From positions 208,012 to 272,011 of the forward strand of contig NZ_RBWV01000012.1 of assembly GCF_003634695.1 (NCBI RefSeq): DNA of 64,000 nucleotides. The letters run 5' to 3'. A program made the position numbers and the translations under genes. The DNA comes from Motilibacter peucedani (GTDB taxonomy: Bacteria > Actinomycetota > Actinomycetes > Motilibacterales > Motilibacteraceae). Of the stretch, positions 44,486 through 52,456 are shown in pieces (position 1 is the stretch's first letter; the number at the start of each line of letters is the position of its first letter). The notes beneath the pieces are model-generated. The model made no database searches, had not been told where the DNA came from, and was given only the letters and a program-made list of their open reading frames with translations.

Positions 44486-45013
44486 GTGAGCGTCCGATCG
44501 TCGCGTCCGCAGGCGCCCGCAACCACGCGTGGTGTCGTGCTGGTGCATGCCACCGCTCCGGCGTTGGTCCCACATCTCGAGTGGGCCATCGGAGCGGTCC
44601 TCGGCGTGCGCGTCACCCTCGACTGGACCGCCCAGCCGGCTGCGCCCGGGTCCCTGCGCGCCGAGCTCTCGTGGCAGGGCGCGGCCGGCACCGGTGCGCG
44701 ACTGACCTCCGCGCTGCGCGACTGCAAGCTGGTGCGCTTCGAGGTGACCGAGGAGCCGAGCCCTGGCGCCGAGGGCGAGCGCTACGCGTTCACGCCGACA
44801 CTGGGGCTCTTCAGCGCGGTCATGAGCGTCCACGGCGACGTGCTGGTGCCCGAGGAGCGGCTGCGCGCCGTCGTGGCCCGCTCGGCGGTCGACGGCTCCG
44901 ACCTGGTGGCCGCCCTCGCCGAGCTGATGGGCGCCCCCTGGGACGACGAGCTCGAGGCCTTCCGCGCCGCTGGCGAGGGTGCACCCGTGCGCTGGCTGCA
45001 CCAGGTCGGCTGA
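44486..45013 (+). CDS. DUF3145-family protein
   Basis: A 175-residue soluble protein of the actinobacterial DUF3145 family. It shows TTRGVVLVHATAPALVPHLEW near the start, LDWTAQPAAPGSLRAELSW in the middle and WDDELEAFRAAGEGAPVRWL at the end. GTG 44486 follows GGGAGG by four bases. The family is nearly always found next to the fatty-acid synthase genes fabD-fabH-acpP-fabF, as here, which hints at a link to lipid synthesis. Its function is unknown. Palindrome copy 3 separates it from the convergent fabF gene. Confidence 0.9.
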   Translation: MSVRSSRPQAPATTRGVVLVHATAPALVPHLEWAIGAVLGVRVTLDWTAQPAAPGSLRAELSWQGAAGTGARLTSALRDCKLVRFEVTEEPSPGAEGERYAFTPTLGLFSAVMSVHGDVLVPEERLRAVVARSAVDGSDLVAALAELMGAPWDDELEAFRAAGEGAPVRWLHQVG

Positions 45014-45058
45014 GCCCGCCACCGCCGTACGCTCCCGGCGCCGCGCGCGTCCACCCCC

Positions 45059-45115
45059 GTTGGCACGATGTGCCTCCTTGCCAATCTGATTGGCAAGGAG
45101 GCACATCGTGCCAAC
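45059..45115. repeat. 57-bp palindrome, copy 3
   Basis: A perfect 27-bp inverted repeat (45059-45085 and 45089-45115) around CTG. The left arm begins GTTGGCACGATGTGCCTCC. Relative to copies 1 and 2 it has two changes in each arm (A to C and T to C in the left arm) and both are matched in the right arm, so pairing is preserved. It lies between the convergent DUF3145 and fabF genes, 21 bases from the fabF stop. Confidence 0.97.
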
Positions 45116-45136
45116 GACAGGGCGCGTTCGGGGCGG

Positions 45137-46390
45137 CTAGACCGAGCGCAGGACGAGGACCACGTTGTGGCCGCCGAAGCCGAACGAGTTGTTCAGGGCG
45201 GCGATGTCGCCCTCGGGCAGGGCCCGGGGGTCGACGCGGACGACGTCGAGGGTGAGGTCGTCGTCGGGGTCGTCGAGGTTGATCGTCGGGGGAGCCAGGC
45301 GGTTCTTCAGCGCCAGCACGGTGGCGATCGTCTCGATCGCGCCGGCCGCGCCGAGCGTGTGGCCCGTCATCGACTTGGTCGCGGACACCGCGGCGCCGTC
45401 GGCGGCGGAGCCGAGCGCGGCGCGGATCGCGTTGATCTCGGCGATGTCGCCGACCGGCGTCGAGGTGGCGTGCGCGTTGATGTGCACGATGTCGGAGGGC
45501 TCGAGGCCCGCGTCGCGCAGCGCGAAGCCGATGGCCTGGGAGACGTACTTGCCCTCGGGTTCGGGGGCGGTGATGTGGTAGCCGTCCGAGGTGATGCCCA
45601 CCCCGGCGACGGCGGCGTAGACGTGGGCGCCGCGGGCCCGGGCGTGCGCCTCGGACTCGAGCACCACGATGCCGGCGCCCTCGCCGAGCACGAAGCCGTC
45701 GCGGCCCTTGTCGTAGGGGCGCGACGCGCGCTGCGGCTCGTCGTTGCGGGTCGACATCGCGCGCATGGCCGCGAAGCCGGACACGGGCAGCGGGTGGATG
45801 GAGGCCTCCGTGCCGCCGGCGATCACGACGTCGGCGCGGCCCGAGCGGATCATCTCGACGCCCGCGGCGATGGCCTCGGAGCCCGAGGCGCACGCGCTGA
45901 CGGTGGTGTGCACGCCGGCGTGCGCGCCGAACTCGAGGCCCACCGTGGCCGCCGGCCCGTTGGGCATGAGCATCGGCACGGTGAGCGGGAGCACCCGGCG
46001 GGCGCCCTTCTCGAGCAGGATGTCGTAGGCGTCGAGCAGCGTGGTGACGCCGCCGATGCCCGAGGCGACCACGACGCCGAGGCGCTCGCGGTCGACCTCG
46101 AGCTCCGCGGCGCGGGAGGCGTCGGCCCAGGCCTCCCGCGCCGCGATGAGCGACATCTGGCTGGAGCGGTCGTTGCGCTTGACCTCCTGGCGGGTGAGCA
46201 CCTGGTCGGGCTCGACGGCCAGGGTGGCGCCGATCTTGACCGGCAGCTCGAAGCGCTCCACCCACTCGTACGGCAGCAGGCTGGCGCCCGACACCCCCTT
46301 CGTCAGCGCGTCCCACGTCGACGGCGCGTCGCCGCCGAGCGGGGTGGTCGCGCCGACTCCGGTGATGACGACGGAGGTCGACTCGCTCAT
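45137..46390 (-). CDS. fabF: beta-ketoacyl-ACP synthase II
   Basis: A 417-residue KAS II enzyme that extends acyl chains in fatty-acid synthesis. The catalytic cysteine is in TTVSACASGSEAI, and the two histidines are in HINAHATSTPVGD and NNSFGFGGHN regions; GTEASIHPL and KSMTGHTLGAAGA are also conserved. ATG 46390 follows GGAG by five bases. It is the last gene of a fabD-fabH-acpP-fabF operon, 29 bases after acpP. A 57-bp palindrome follows the stop. Confidence 0.97.
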   Translation of the reverse strand: MSESTSVVITGVGATTPLGGDAPSTWDALTKGVSGASLLPYEWVERFELPVKIGATLAVEPDQVLTRQEVKRNDRSSQMSLIAAREAWADASRAAELEVDRERLGVVVASGIGGVTTLLDAYDILLEKGARRVLPLTVPMLMPNGPAATVGLEFGAHAGVHTTVSACASGSEAIAAGVEMIRSGRADVVIAGGTEASIHPLPVSGFAAMRAMSTRNDEPQRASRPYDKGRDGFVLGEGAGIVVLESEAHARARGAHVYAAVAGVGITSDGYHITAPEPEGKYVSQAIGFALRDAGLEPSDIVHINAHATSTPVGDIAEINAIRAALGSAADGAAVSATKSMTGHTLGAAGAIETIATVLALKNRLAPPTINLDDPDDDLTLDVVRVDPRALPEGDIAALNNSFGFGGHNVVLVLRSV

Positions 46391-46419
46391 GATCGCTCCA
46401 GGGTGTGCAAGGAGGGCGC

Positions 46420-46665
46420 TCAGCCCTGCTTGACGATGAAGTCCACGGCGTCGCGGACGGTGCGCAGGTCCTTCACGTTGTCGTCGGGGATCTTCACGCC
46501 GAACTTCTCCTCGGCGTTGACGACGATCGTCATCATCGACAGCGAGTCGATGTCGAGGTCGTCGGTGAAGGACTTGTCGAGCTCGACCTGGTCGGTCGGC
46601 AGGCCGGTCTCCTCGTTGATGAGCTCGGCGAGGCCCGACAGGACCTCCTGCTCGCTGTTCGCCAT
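46420..46665 (-). CDS. acpP: acyl carrier protein
   Basis: An 81-residue acidic ACP. The phosphopantetheine-bearing serine lies in DLDIDSLSMM (residue about 41), and the last helix ends in VDFIVKQG. It carries growing acyl chains between Fab enzymes. ATG 46665 follows GAGGAG by about ten bases. The gene lies between fabH and fabF, the usual actinobacterial order. Confidence 0.97.
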   Translation of the reverse strand: MANSEQEVLSGLAELINEETGLPTDQVELDKSFTDDLDIDSLSMMTIVVNAEEKFGVKIPDDNVKDLRTVRDAVDFIVKQG

Positions 46666-46744
46666 GGGGATGGACTCCTCGCGTTGCGGGTGGAGGGGGT
46701 ACGTGCCGCCGCGGCTGCGACGGCAACGGCTCAGGATGCCAGGC

Positions 46745-47782
46745 TCAGGGCGCTGGTGCGTAGGCGGCAGGCAGCGCGACGACCTGGGCGGCGTGGCTGA
46801 GCCCGCCGCCGAAGCCCACGAGCAGCGCCAGGTCACCGGGTGCGGCCTTCCCGTCGCGGAGCACGTGCTCCATGGCCAGGGGGATCGAGGCGGCCGACGT
46901 GTTGCCCGTCCAGCGGACGTCGTCGGCGACGACCACCTCGGGGGGCAGCGCCATGGCCTTGACCATCGCGTCGATGATGCGGGTGTTGGCCTGGTGCGGG
47001 ACGAAGGCGGCGAGCTGCTCGCCCTTGACGCCCGCGGCGTCCAGGGCCTGCTGGCCGACGCGCGGCATCTCGGTGACGGCCCAGCGGAAGACGCTCTGGC
47101 CCTTCATCCGCAGCACCGGGTCGCCGGTGGCCTCGCCGCGCACGACGTCGCCCAGCAGCGGCGCCACGTCGAGCGCCTCGGCCTGCTCGCCCCACGACCC
47201 CCACGCCACCGGTCCGATGCCGGGGGAGTCGGAGGGGCCGACGACGACCGCGCCGGCGCCGTCGCCGAACAGGAACATCGTGCCGCGGTCGGACAGGTCG
47301 AGCAGGTCGGTCATCCGCTCCACGCCGACGACCAGCACGTGCCGGGCGCTGCCGCCGCGCACGGCCTGGTCCGCGACCGCGAGCGCGTAGGGGAACCCGG
47401 CGCACGCGGAGTTCATCTCCAGCGCTCCGCCCTGCGAGCCGATCGCCGCCTGCAGCAGGTTGGCCGCGGTCGGCGTCGTCGAGAACGACGTCATGGTCGT
47501 CAGCAGCACCAGGTCGATGTCGGAGCCCTGCAGCCCGGCCGCGCCGAGCGCCTGCCGCGAGGCGTGCTCCGCCATGACCAGCAGCGACTCGTCGGGTCCG
47601 GCCCAGCGGCGCTCGCGGATGCCGCTGCGCTGCTGGATCCACTCGTCGGTCGAGTCGATCATCGTGCAGATCTCGGCGTTGTCGACGACCCGGGAGGGGC
47701 GGTAGACGCCCAGGGACAGCAGCGTCGAGCCCGCCGCCCCGGGAGCGATCCGGATCTCGGGACGTGCCTCGCCGGCGCTCAC
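46745..47782 (-). CDS. fabH: beta-ketoacyl-ACP synthase III
   Basis: A 345-residue KAS III that begins fatty-acid synthesis from an acyl-CoA primer and malonyl-ACP. The triad is complete: Cys in MNSACAGFPYAL (about residue 124), His in FVPHQANTRI and Asn in WTGNTSAASIP. TDEWIQQRSGIRERRWA is a further signature. GTG 47782 overlaps the fabD stop as GTGA, so translation is coupled. Branched-chain primer preference would be usual in actinobacteria but cannot be read here. Confidence 0.96.
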   Translation of the reverse strand: MSAGEARPEIRIAPGAAGSTLLSLGVYRPSRVVDNAEICTMIDSTDEWIQQRSGIRERRWAGPDESLLVMAEHASRQALGAAGLQGSDIDLVLLTTMTSFSTTPTAANLLQAAIGSQGGALEMNSACAGFPYALAVADQAVRGGSARHVLVVGVERMTDLLDLSDRGTMFLFGDGAGAVVVGPSDSPGIGPVAWGSWGEQAEALDVAPLLGDVVRGEATGDPVLRMKGQSVFRWAVTEMPRVGQQALDAAGVKGEQLAAFVPHQANTRIIDAMVKAMALPPEVVVADDVRWTGNTSAASIPLAMEHVLRDGKAAPGDLALLVGFGGGLSHAAQVVALPAAYAPAP

Positions 47783-48705
47783 AGCGCGGCCCCGGCGTGG
47801 GTCTCGACGAGCGCTCGGGCCTTGTCGAGGTCGTCGGGCGTGCGCAGGGCGACGACCTCGACGCCGGGCATGGCGCGCTTGGCGAGACCCGCCAGGGTGC
47901 CTGCCGGCGGCAGCTCCAGGACGCCGGTCACGCCGAGCGCCTGCATCCGTGCCATGCAGAGGTCCCAGCGCACGGGTCGGGCGACCTGGGCCACCAGGCG
48001 CTCGAGCGCGTCGGGGGCGTCGGTGACGACCTCGCCGTCGCGGTTGGACAGCAGCGGCGTACGCGGTGGGCGCGGTGCCAGCCCGGCGGCGTGCGCGGCG
48101 AGCACGTCGACCGCCGGCGCCATGAACCCGGTGTGGAAGGCCCCGGCGACGGCGAGCGGGATGACCCGCGCCTTGGCCGGCGGGGCCGCCGCGAAGGCGG
48201 CGAGCTGCTCGGTGGTGCCCGCGACGACGACCTGGCCGGCGCCGTTCTCGTTGGCGGCCACGAGCCCGGCCGCCGTCACCGCTGCCTGCACCTCGTCGCG
48301 GTCGCCCCCGACGACCGCCGACATGCCGGTGGCGGTGCGCGCGGCGGCCTCGGCCATGGCGCGGCCGCGCACGGCGACCAGCGCGCCGGCCTCGTCGGTG
48401 GTCAGGACGCCGGTGGCGGCGAGCGCCGTCACCTCGCCGACGCTGTGGCCGGCCACGACGGCGGCGGCCTCGACGGCCGGCACGACCTCCGGCAGCACGG
48501 CCAGACCGGCGCCGACGATCAGCGGCTGGGCGGCGGCGGTGTCGCGGATGGTCTCGGCGTCGGCCTCGGTGCCGAGCGACGCCAGGTCGAGCCCGGTGGC
48601 GGCCGAGAGCGCGGCGAGGCGCTCGGCCACGCCGGGCAGGGCGAGCCAGGGGCTCAGGAAGCCGGGCGTCTGGGACCCCTGACCCGGGGCGAGCAGTGCG
48701 AGCAC
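47779..48705 (-). CDS. fabD: malonyl-CoA:ACP transacylase
   Basis: A 308-residue acyltransferase that loads malonyl groups onto ACP. LAPGQGSQTPGFL opens the domain, the nucleophile is in VAGHSVGEVTALA (Ser about 88), the arginine in VRGRAMAEAA, and the histidine in VAGAFHTGFMAPA. GTG 48705 is chosen because the domain begins immediately after it; the upstream residues in frame are not family-like. It is the first gene of the fab operon. The FasR-like regulator that should activate it lies beyond a small VOC gene on the opposite strand. Confidence 0.96.
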   Translation of the reverse strand: MLALLAPGQGSQTPGFLSPWLALPGVAERLAALSAATGLDLASLGTEADAETIRDTAAAQPLIVGAGLAVLPEVVPAVEAAAVVAGHSVGEVTALAATGVLTTDEAGALVAVRGRAMAEAAARTATGMSAVVGGDRDEVQAAVTAAGLVAANENGAGQVVVAGTTEQLAAFAAAPPAKARVIPLAVAGAFHTGFMAPAVDVLAAHAAGLAPRPPRTPLLSNRDGEVVTDAPDALERLVAQVARPVRWDLCMARMQALGVTGVLELPPAGTLAGLAKRAMPGVEVVALRTPDDLDKARALVETHAGAAL

Positions 48706-48775
48706 GCTGCCAACCTTTCCTTGCCGGGAGTCCGCCACCGGGTGACGACGCGGACGAAACGCCGAGGTCGCCATC

Positions 48776-48788
48776 GTAGGGTTCCTAC
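48776..48788. promoter_or_regulatory. inverted repeat GTAGGgttCCTAC upstream of fabD
   Basis: A 5-bp perfect inverted repeat with a 3-base centre, 71 bases upstream of the fabD start. On the minus strand it overlaps TACGAT, a possible -10 box. It is a candidate site for the FasR-like regulator, but could equally concern the divergent VOC gene. Confidence 0.35.
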
Positions 48789-48847
48789 AAACCGGCTCGT
48801 GGCCGCGGCTACTTCCAGGCGCGTCCGGGGCGCGCCATGCTGCTCGC

Positions 48848-49282
48848 ATGGCGCACTCCTTCAACATGGTGACCCTCGGCGTGCAGGACCTCGCGCGCTC
48901 GCGCGCGTTCTACGAGGCGCTCGGCTGGCAGGGCAGGGGCGGCGAGGGCGGCGCCCCCGTGTTCTTCGGCGGCCACGGCACCGTCCTCGCGATCTGGGAC
49001 CGCAGCAGCCTCGCCGCCGACTCCGCCCTGCCGGAGGGCTCGTCCTCCGGCGCCGACGGCTGGGGCGGCATCACGCTGGCCTGCTGCCTCGGGAGCGAGG
49101 CGGAGGTCGACGAGCTGACCGCCACCGCTCGGGGGGCCGGCGGCACCGTCGCGCGCGAGCCGGCCGCCACCTCCTGGGGCGGCTACGACTCGATCGTCGT
49201 GGATCCCGACGGCCACCGCTGGGAGATCGCGCACAACCCGGAGTGGCCGGTCTCGCCCGAGGGCGGCGTCAGTCTCGGCTGA
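48848..49282 (+). CDS. VOC-superfamily (glyoxalase-like) protein
   Basis: A 144-residue vicinal-oxygen-chelate fold protein. It starts FNMVTLGVQDLARSRAFYEALGW and ends YDSIVVDPDGHRWEIAHNP, the typical first and last beta-alpha-beta-beta-beta modules. Such proteins bind metal or small ligands and include dioxygenases and resistance proteins; the substrate is not predictable. It interrupts the usual fasR-fabD order by lying between them on the opposite strand, and its end overlaps the fasR-like gene by 14 bases. Confidence 0.9.
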   Translation: MAHSFNMVTLGVQDLARSRAFYEALGWQGRGGEGGAPVFFGGHGTVLAIWDRSSLAADSALPEGSSSGADGWGGITLACCLGSEAEVDELTATARGAGGTVAREPAATSWGGYDSIVVDPDGHRWEIAHNPEWPVSPEGGVSLG

Positions 49283-50447
49283 GCGGGGCGGGCGGCCGGG
49301 TCGGCGGGGACAGCCGCGACCAGGCCAGCGCCAGGCGCAGCGCGAAGGAGTCGCGCGGCTCGGCCGGCGCGTACCCCGTCAGCTCCGACACCCGCCGCAG
49401 CCGGTATCGCACGGTGTTGGGGTGCACGAACAGCATCCGCGCCGTGCCCTCCAGCGACCCCGCCTGCTCGAGGTAGGTCGTGAGCGTCTCGAGCAGGACC
49501 GCGCCGCCGCCGGCGAGCCGCTCGGCGACCTGCGCGACGAGCGCGGCGCGCGCCTCCTCGTCGCCGTCGAGCGCCCGCTCGGGGAGCAGCTCCTGCGAGG
49601 TGGCGGGGCGCGGGCACTCCGGCCACGCGCCGGCTGCGCGTGCTCCGGACGCGGCCGCCCGTGCGGAGCGGGCTGCGCCGGCGAGGTCGTCGGCGGGCGG
49701 CCCGACCACGACCGGACCGGGTGCGAACGCGGGCAGCAGGCGGCGTACGAGCTCGAGCGCGTCCTGACCGTCCGGCAGCGCCAGCAGCACGCTGAGCCGG
49801 CTGCCCTGCACCCCCGCGAGCAGCTCGGACCCCGCGGCCCGCGCCGCCCGCGCGATCTCGTCGACGACGGCCTGCGGCTCGCCCGCGGGCGCCGAGCCGA
49901 CCACGGCGACCGACGCCCGGCCGGCCGGCCAGCCGAGCGCGGCGGCCCGCGAGCGGGTCGCCTCGTCGACCTCCCCGCGCAGCAGGGCGTCGACGACCAG
50001 GGCTTCCAGGCGCGCGTCCCAGGCGCCGCGGGCCTCGGCCGCCTCCGCGTAGACCTGGGCGGCGGCGAAGGCGACCTCGCGGCTGTAGCGCAGCACCGCC
50101 TCGCGCAGGGGTGCCTGCTCGGGCGGGTCGGCGAGGCTGGGGATGGCCTCCTCGACCACGGCGATCGTCAGGCGCACCAGCTCGACGGTCTGCTGCAGCG
50201 TGACCGAGCGGGCCAGCTCGCGCGGAGCGGTGCCGAAGACGTCGACGCTCACCCCGCGCTGCGTCGCCGGGTCGCGGACCCACTCGACCAGCGCGGCGAT
50301 GCCCGCCTGCGCGACCAGCCCGACCCACGACCGGTCGTCGGCCGGCATGGCGGAGTACCACGGCAGCTCGTGCTCCATGCGGGCCGTGGCCGCGGTGCTC
50401 AGCGCGCCGATCGAGCGCTCGAGGCGGGCGACGGTGGAGGCGAGCAC
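49269..50447 (-). CDS. fasR: PucR-type regulator of fatty-acid synthesis (FasR-like)
   Basis: A 392-residue protein starting at GTG 50447. The N-terminal two thirds hold a helical region (about 20-150) and a GGDEF-like/CdaR sensor region (about 160-290). The C-terminus (about 325-385) is a PucR helix-turn-helix: LLETLTTYLEQAGSLEGTAR, HPNTVRYRLRRVSELTGY and DSFALRLALAW. In Streptomyces the PucR-type activator FasR lies directly before fabD-fabH-acpP-fabF and activates it. The position here, separated only by the VOC gene, supports the same role. The assignment is by context and domain. Confidence 0.88.
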   Translation of the reverse strand: MLASTVARLERSIGALSTAATARMEHELPWYSAMPADDRSWVGLVAQAGIAALVEWVRDPATQRGVSVDVFGTAPRELARSVTLQQTVELVRLTIAVVEEAIPSLADPPEQAPLREAVLRYSREVAFAAAQVYAEAAEARGAWDARLEALVVDALLRGEVDEATRSRAAALGWPAGRASVAVVGSAPAGEPQAVVDEIARAARAAGSELLAGVQGSRLSVLLALPDGQDALELVRRLLPAFAPGPVVVGPPADDLAGAARSARAAASGARAAGAWPECPRPATSQELLPERALDGDEEARAALVAQVAERLAGGGAVLLETLTTYLEQAGSLEGTARMLFVHPNTVRYRLRRVSELTGYAPAEPRDSFALRLALAWSRLSPPTRPPAPLSRD

Positions 50448-50506
50448 CGGCGCAGCCTAGAGCGGACCCGTTGTGGGCCGTCGACAAAGCGGGTAGGGAT
50501 GCCCGC

Positions 50507-51541
50507 GTGACCGACGTGCTCCCGCCGATCGAGGCCCTGCGCCGCATCGCGTTCCTCCTGGAGCGCGCGCACGAGCCGACCTACCGCGTACGCGCCTTCC
50601 GCTCCGCCGCCGCGATGCTCGACGCGCTCCCGCCGGGCGACCTGGAGCGGCGGGCGGCCGCCGGGACCCTCGAGTCGATCAAGGGGATCGGCAAGGTGAC
50701 CGCGCTCGTCGTGCGGGAGGCGCTGGCGGGAGAGGTGCCGGTCTACCTGCGCCGGCTCGAGGACACGGCCGGTACGCCGGTGGCCGAGGGCGGCGCGGAG
50801 CTGCGGGCCGCGCTGCGCGGCGACCTGCACACCCACAGCGACTGGAGCGACGGCGGCTCCCCGCCGCGGGAGATGGCGCTGGCGGCACGGGCACTCGGGC
50901 ACGAGTACGTCGCGCTGACCGATCACTCGCCGCGGCTGACGGTCGCCAACGGGCTCAGCGTCGACCGGCTGATGCGCCAGCTCGACCTCGTGGCCGAGAT
51001 CAACGAGGAGCTCGCCCCCTTCCGCGTGCTGACCGGCATCGAGGTCGACATCAACGAGGACGGCTCGCTGGACCAGACCGAGGAGGTGCTCGAGCGGCTC
51101 GACGTCGTGGTCGCCTCCGTGCACTCGAAGCTGCGGTCGCCGGCCTCGCAGATGACGCCGCGGATGCTCGCTGCGATCCAGAACCCGCACACCGACGTGC
51201 TCGGCCACTGCACCGGGCGCAACGTGACCTCCGGCGGCCGCGGCGGGCGTACGCGCCCCGAGTCGGAGTTCAACGCCGACGCGGTGTTCGCCGCCTGCGC
51301 CGAGCACGGTGTGGCGGTGGAGGTGAACTCGCGCCCGGAGCGCCTCGACCCGCCCAAGCGGCTGCTGCGCCTGGCCCTCGAGGCGGGCTGCGTCTTCAGC
51401 ATCGACACCGACGCGCACGCGCCCGGCCAGCTCGACTGGCAGCCCTTCGGGTGCGAGCGCGCGGCGGCCTGCGCCGTCCCTGCCGAGCGGGTCGTCAACA
51501 CCTGGCCGCTGGAGCAGCTGCTGGAATGGACGCGCACCTAG
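50507..51541 (+). CDS. PHP-domain phosphoesterase with helix-hairpin-helix
   Basis: A 344-residue protein. The N-terminus (about 1-75) is a helix-hairpin-helix DNA-binding region as in PolX: YRVRAFRSAAAMLDAL and LESIKGIGKVTALVVREAL. The PHP domain (about 105-340) has the metal ligands DLHTHSDWSDG, LTDHSPR, TGIEVDI, SVHSKL, LGHCTGR and DTDAHAPGQL. It lacks a polymerase domain, so it resembles the C-terminal nuclease half of PolX. It may act as a phosphatase or a 3'-5' exonuclease in repair. GTG 50507 lies 7 bases after a TAGGGA box. Confidence 0.93.
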   Translation: MTDVLPPIEALRRIAFLLERAHEPTYRVRAFRSAAAMLDALPPGDLERRAAAGTLESIKGIGKVTALVVREALAGEVPVYLRRLEDTAGTPVAEGGAELRAALRGDLHTHSDWSDGGSPPREMALAARALGHEYVALTDHSPRLTVANGLSVDRLMRQLDLVAEINEELAPFRVLTGIEVDINEDGSLDQTEEVLERLDVVVASVHSKLRSPASQMTPRMLAAIQNPHTDVLGHCTGRNVTSGGRGGRTRPESEFNADAVFAACAEHGVAVEVNSRPERLDPPKRLLRLALEAGCVFSIDTDAHAPGQLDWQPFGCERAAACAVPAERVVNTWPLEQLLEWTRT

Positions 51542-51555
51542 CGCGCCCGCAGCGG

Positions 51556-52416
51556 CTAGAGCCGGTAGACGACCGGGGGTGCGGCGTAGGGGTCCGGTGC
51601 CGGTGCCAGGTGCTCGGCCAGCGCGCGGGATCCCCGCGGGAGCACGGGAGCGAGGCGCTCACGCAGGCTCCGCAGCCGGTCGTCCGGCACCTCGCGGACA
51701 TCGTCGGACAGCCGTATCCACGCGAGGCCACCTGGTCCTCGCAAGACCTCTGTCGCGCCGAGCGACTCCAGGGCCGTGAGGCCGCCCACGGCGTCGACCA
51801 GGCGCCCCGAGAGCAGGGTGCCCCAGCCGTAGCCCCATACGGAGGACGTGAAGTCCCTCGCCGAGGGAGGCACCGCGGTCGCCAGCTCCCACGAGCTGCC
51901 GGGGTCCCACGCGTCGGCCCGGTCGAGAGCGACGTAGCCGCTGTCGGCGTGCGCGGTGGTCGCTGTGGCGAGCAGCCAGCGCGCCGCGGGCTGCGTCACG
52001 GCAGGCTGTGCCGCCCCGTCGCGCAGGGCCCACTGCTGCACCGACACGGCGACGGTAGAGGCGGAGCCCAGCGTGGCGCGGGCGTGCACGGGAGACCTGC
52101 GCGGGTCAGGCGGGAACGCCGGTGCGCCGGGGACGTCGCCCTGCAGCGCGAGCGACTCGAGCCCGCCGCCGAAGCCGGTGCGGAGCTCACGGACCACCTG
52201 CTGCCAGTCGGCGGCGGCCGGTCGTGCCGCGCGGCCAGGGTCGTCGCTGCGCAGCAGTGGGGTGAGCCGCCACTCCAGCTCGACGCCGAGCACGGGGACC
52301 AGCCAGCTCTCGACCGCGTCGGCCAGCGCCGCCGCCGCAGCATCCGGTCCCAGGGGGACCGACTGCGCGGCGACGGCGGCGAGCAGGCGCAGCAGCGGCT
52401 CGCCCTGCTCGCTCAT
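51556..52416 (-). CDS. probable immunity protein for the RHS toxin
   Basis: A 286-residue soluble protein. It does not match a family I can name with confidence; the middle and C-terminal segments (WGYGWGTLLSGRLVDAVGG, LGATEVLRGPGGLAWIRLSD) recall Imm52/DUF3396-like immunity proteins. It lies 40 bases downstream of the RHS gene on the same strand, which is where the cognate immunity gene of a polymorphic toxin is placed. It has no signal peptide, as expected for a protein that neutralises a nuclease in the cytoplasm. Function is inferred mainly from position. Confidence 0.7.
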   Translation of the reverse strand: MSEQGEPLLRLLAAVAAQSVPLGPDAAAAALADAVESWLVPVLGVELEWRLTPLLRSDDPGRAARPAAADWQQVVRELRTGFGGGLESLALQGDVPGAPAFPPDPRRSPVHARATLGSASTVAVSVQQWALRDGAAQPAVTQPAARWLLATATTAHADSGYVALDRADAWDPGSSWELATAVPPSARDFTSSVWGYGWGTLLSGRLVDAVGGLTALESLGATEVLRGPGGLAWIRLSDDVREVPDDRLRSLRERLAPVLPRGSRALAEHLAPAPDPYAAPPVVYRL

Positions 52417-52456
52417 GCCTCTGCAGTCCTCTCCTGTCGTGCCCGCCCGCGCGAGC

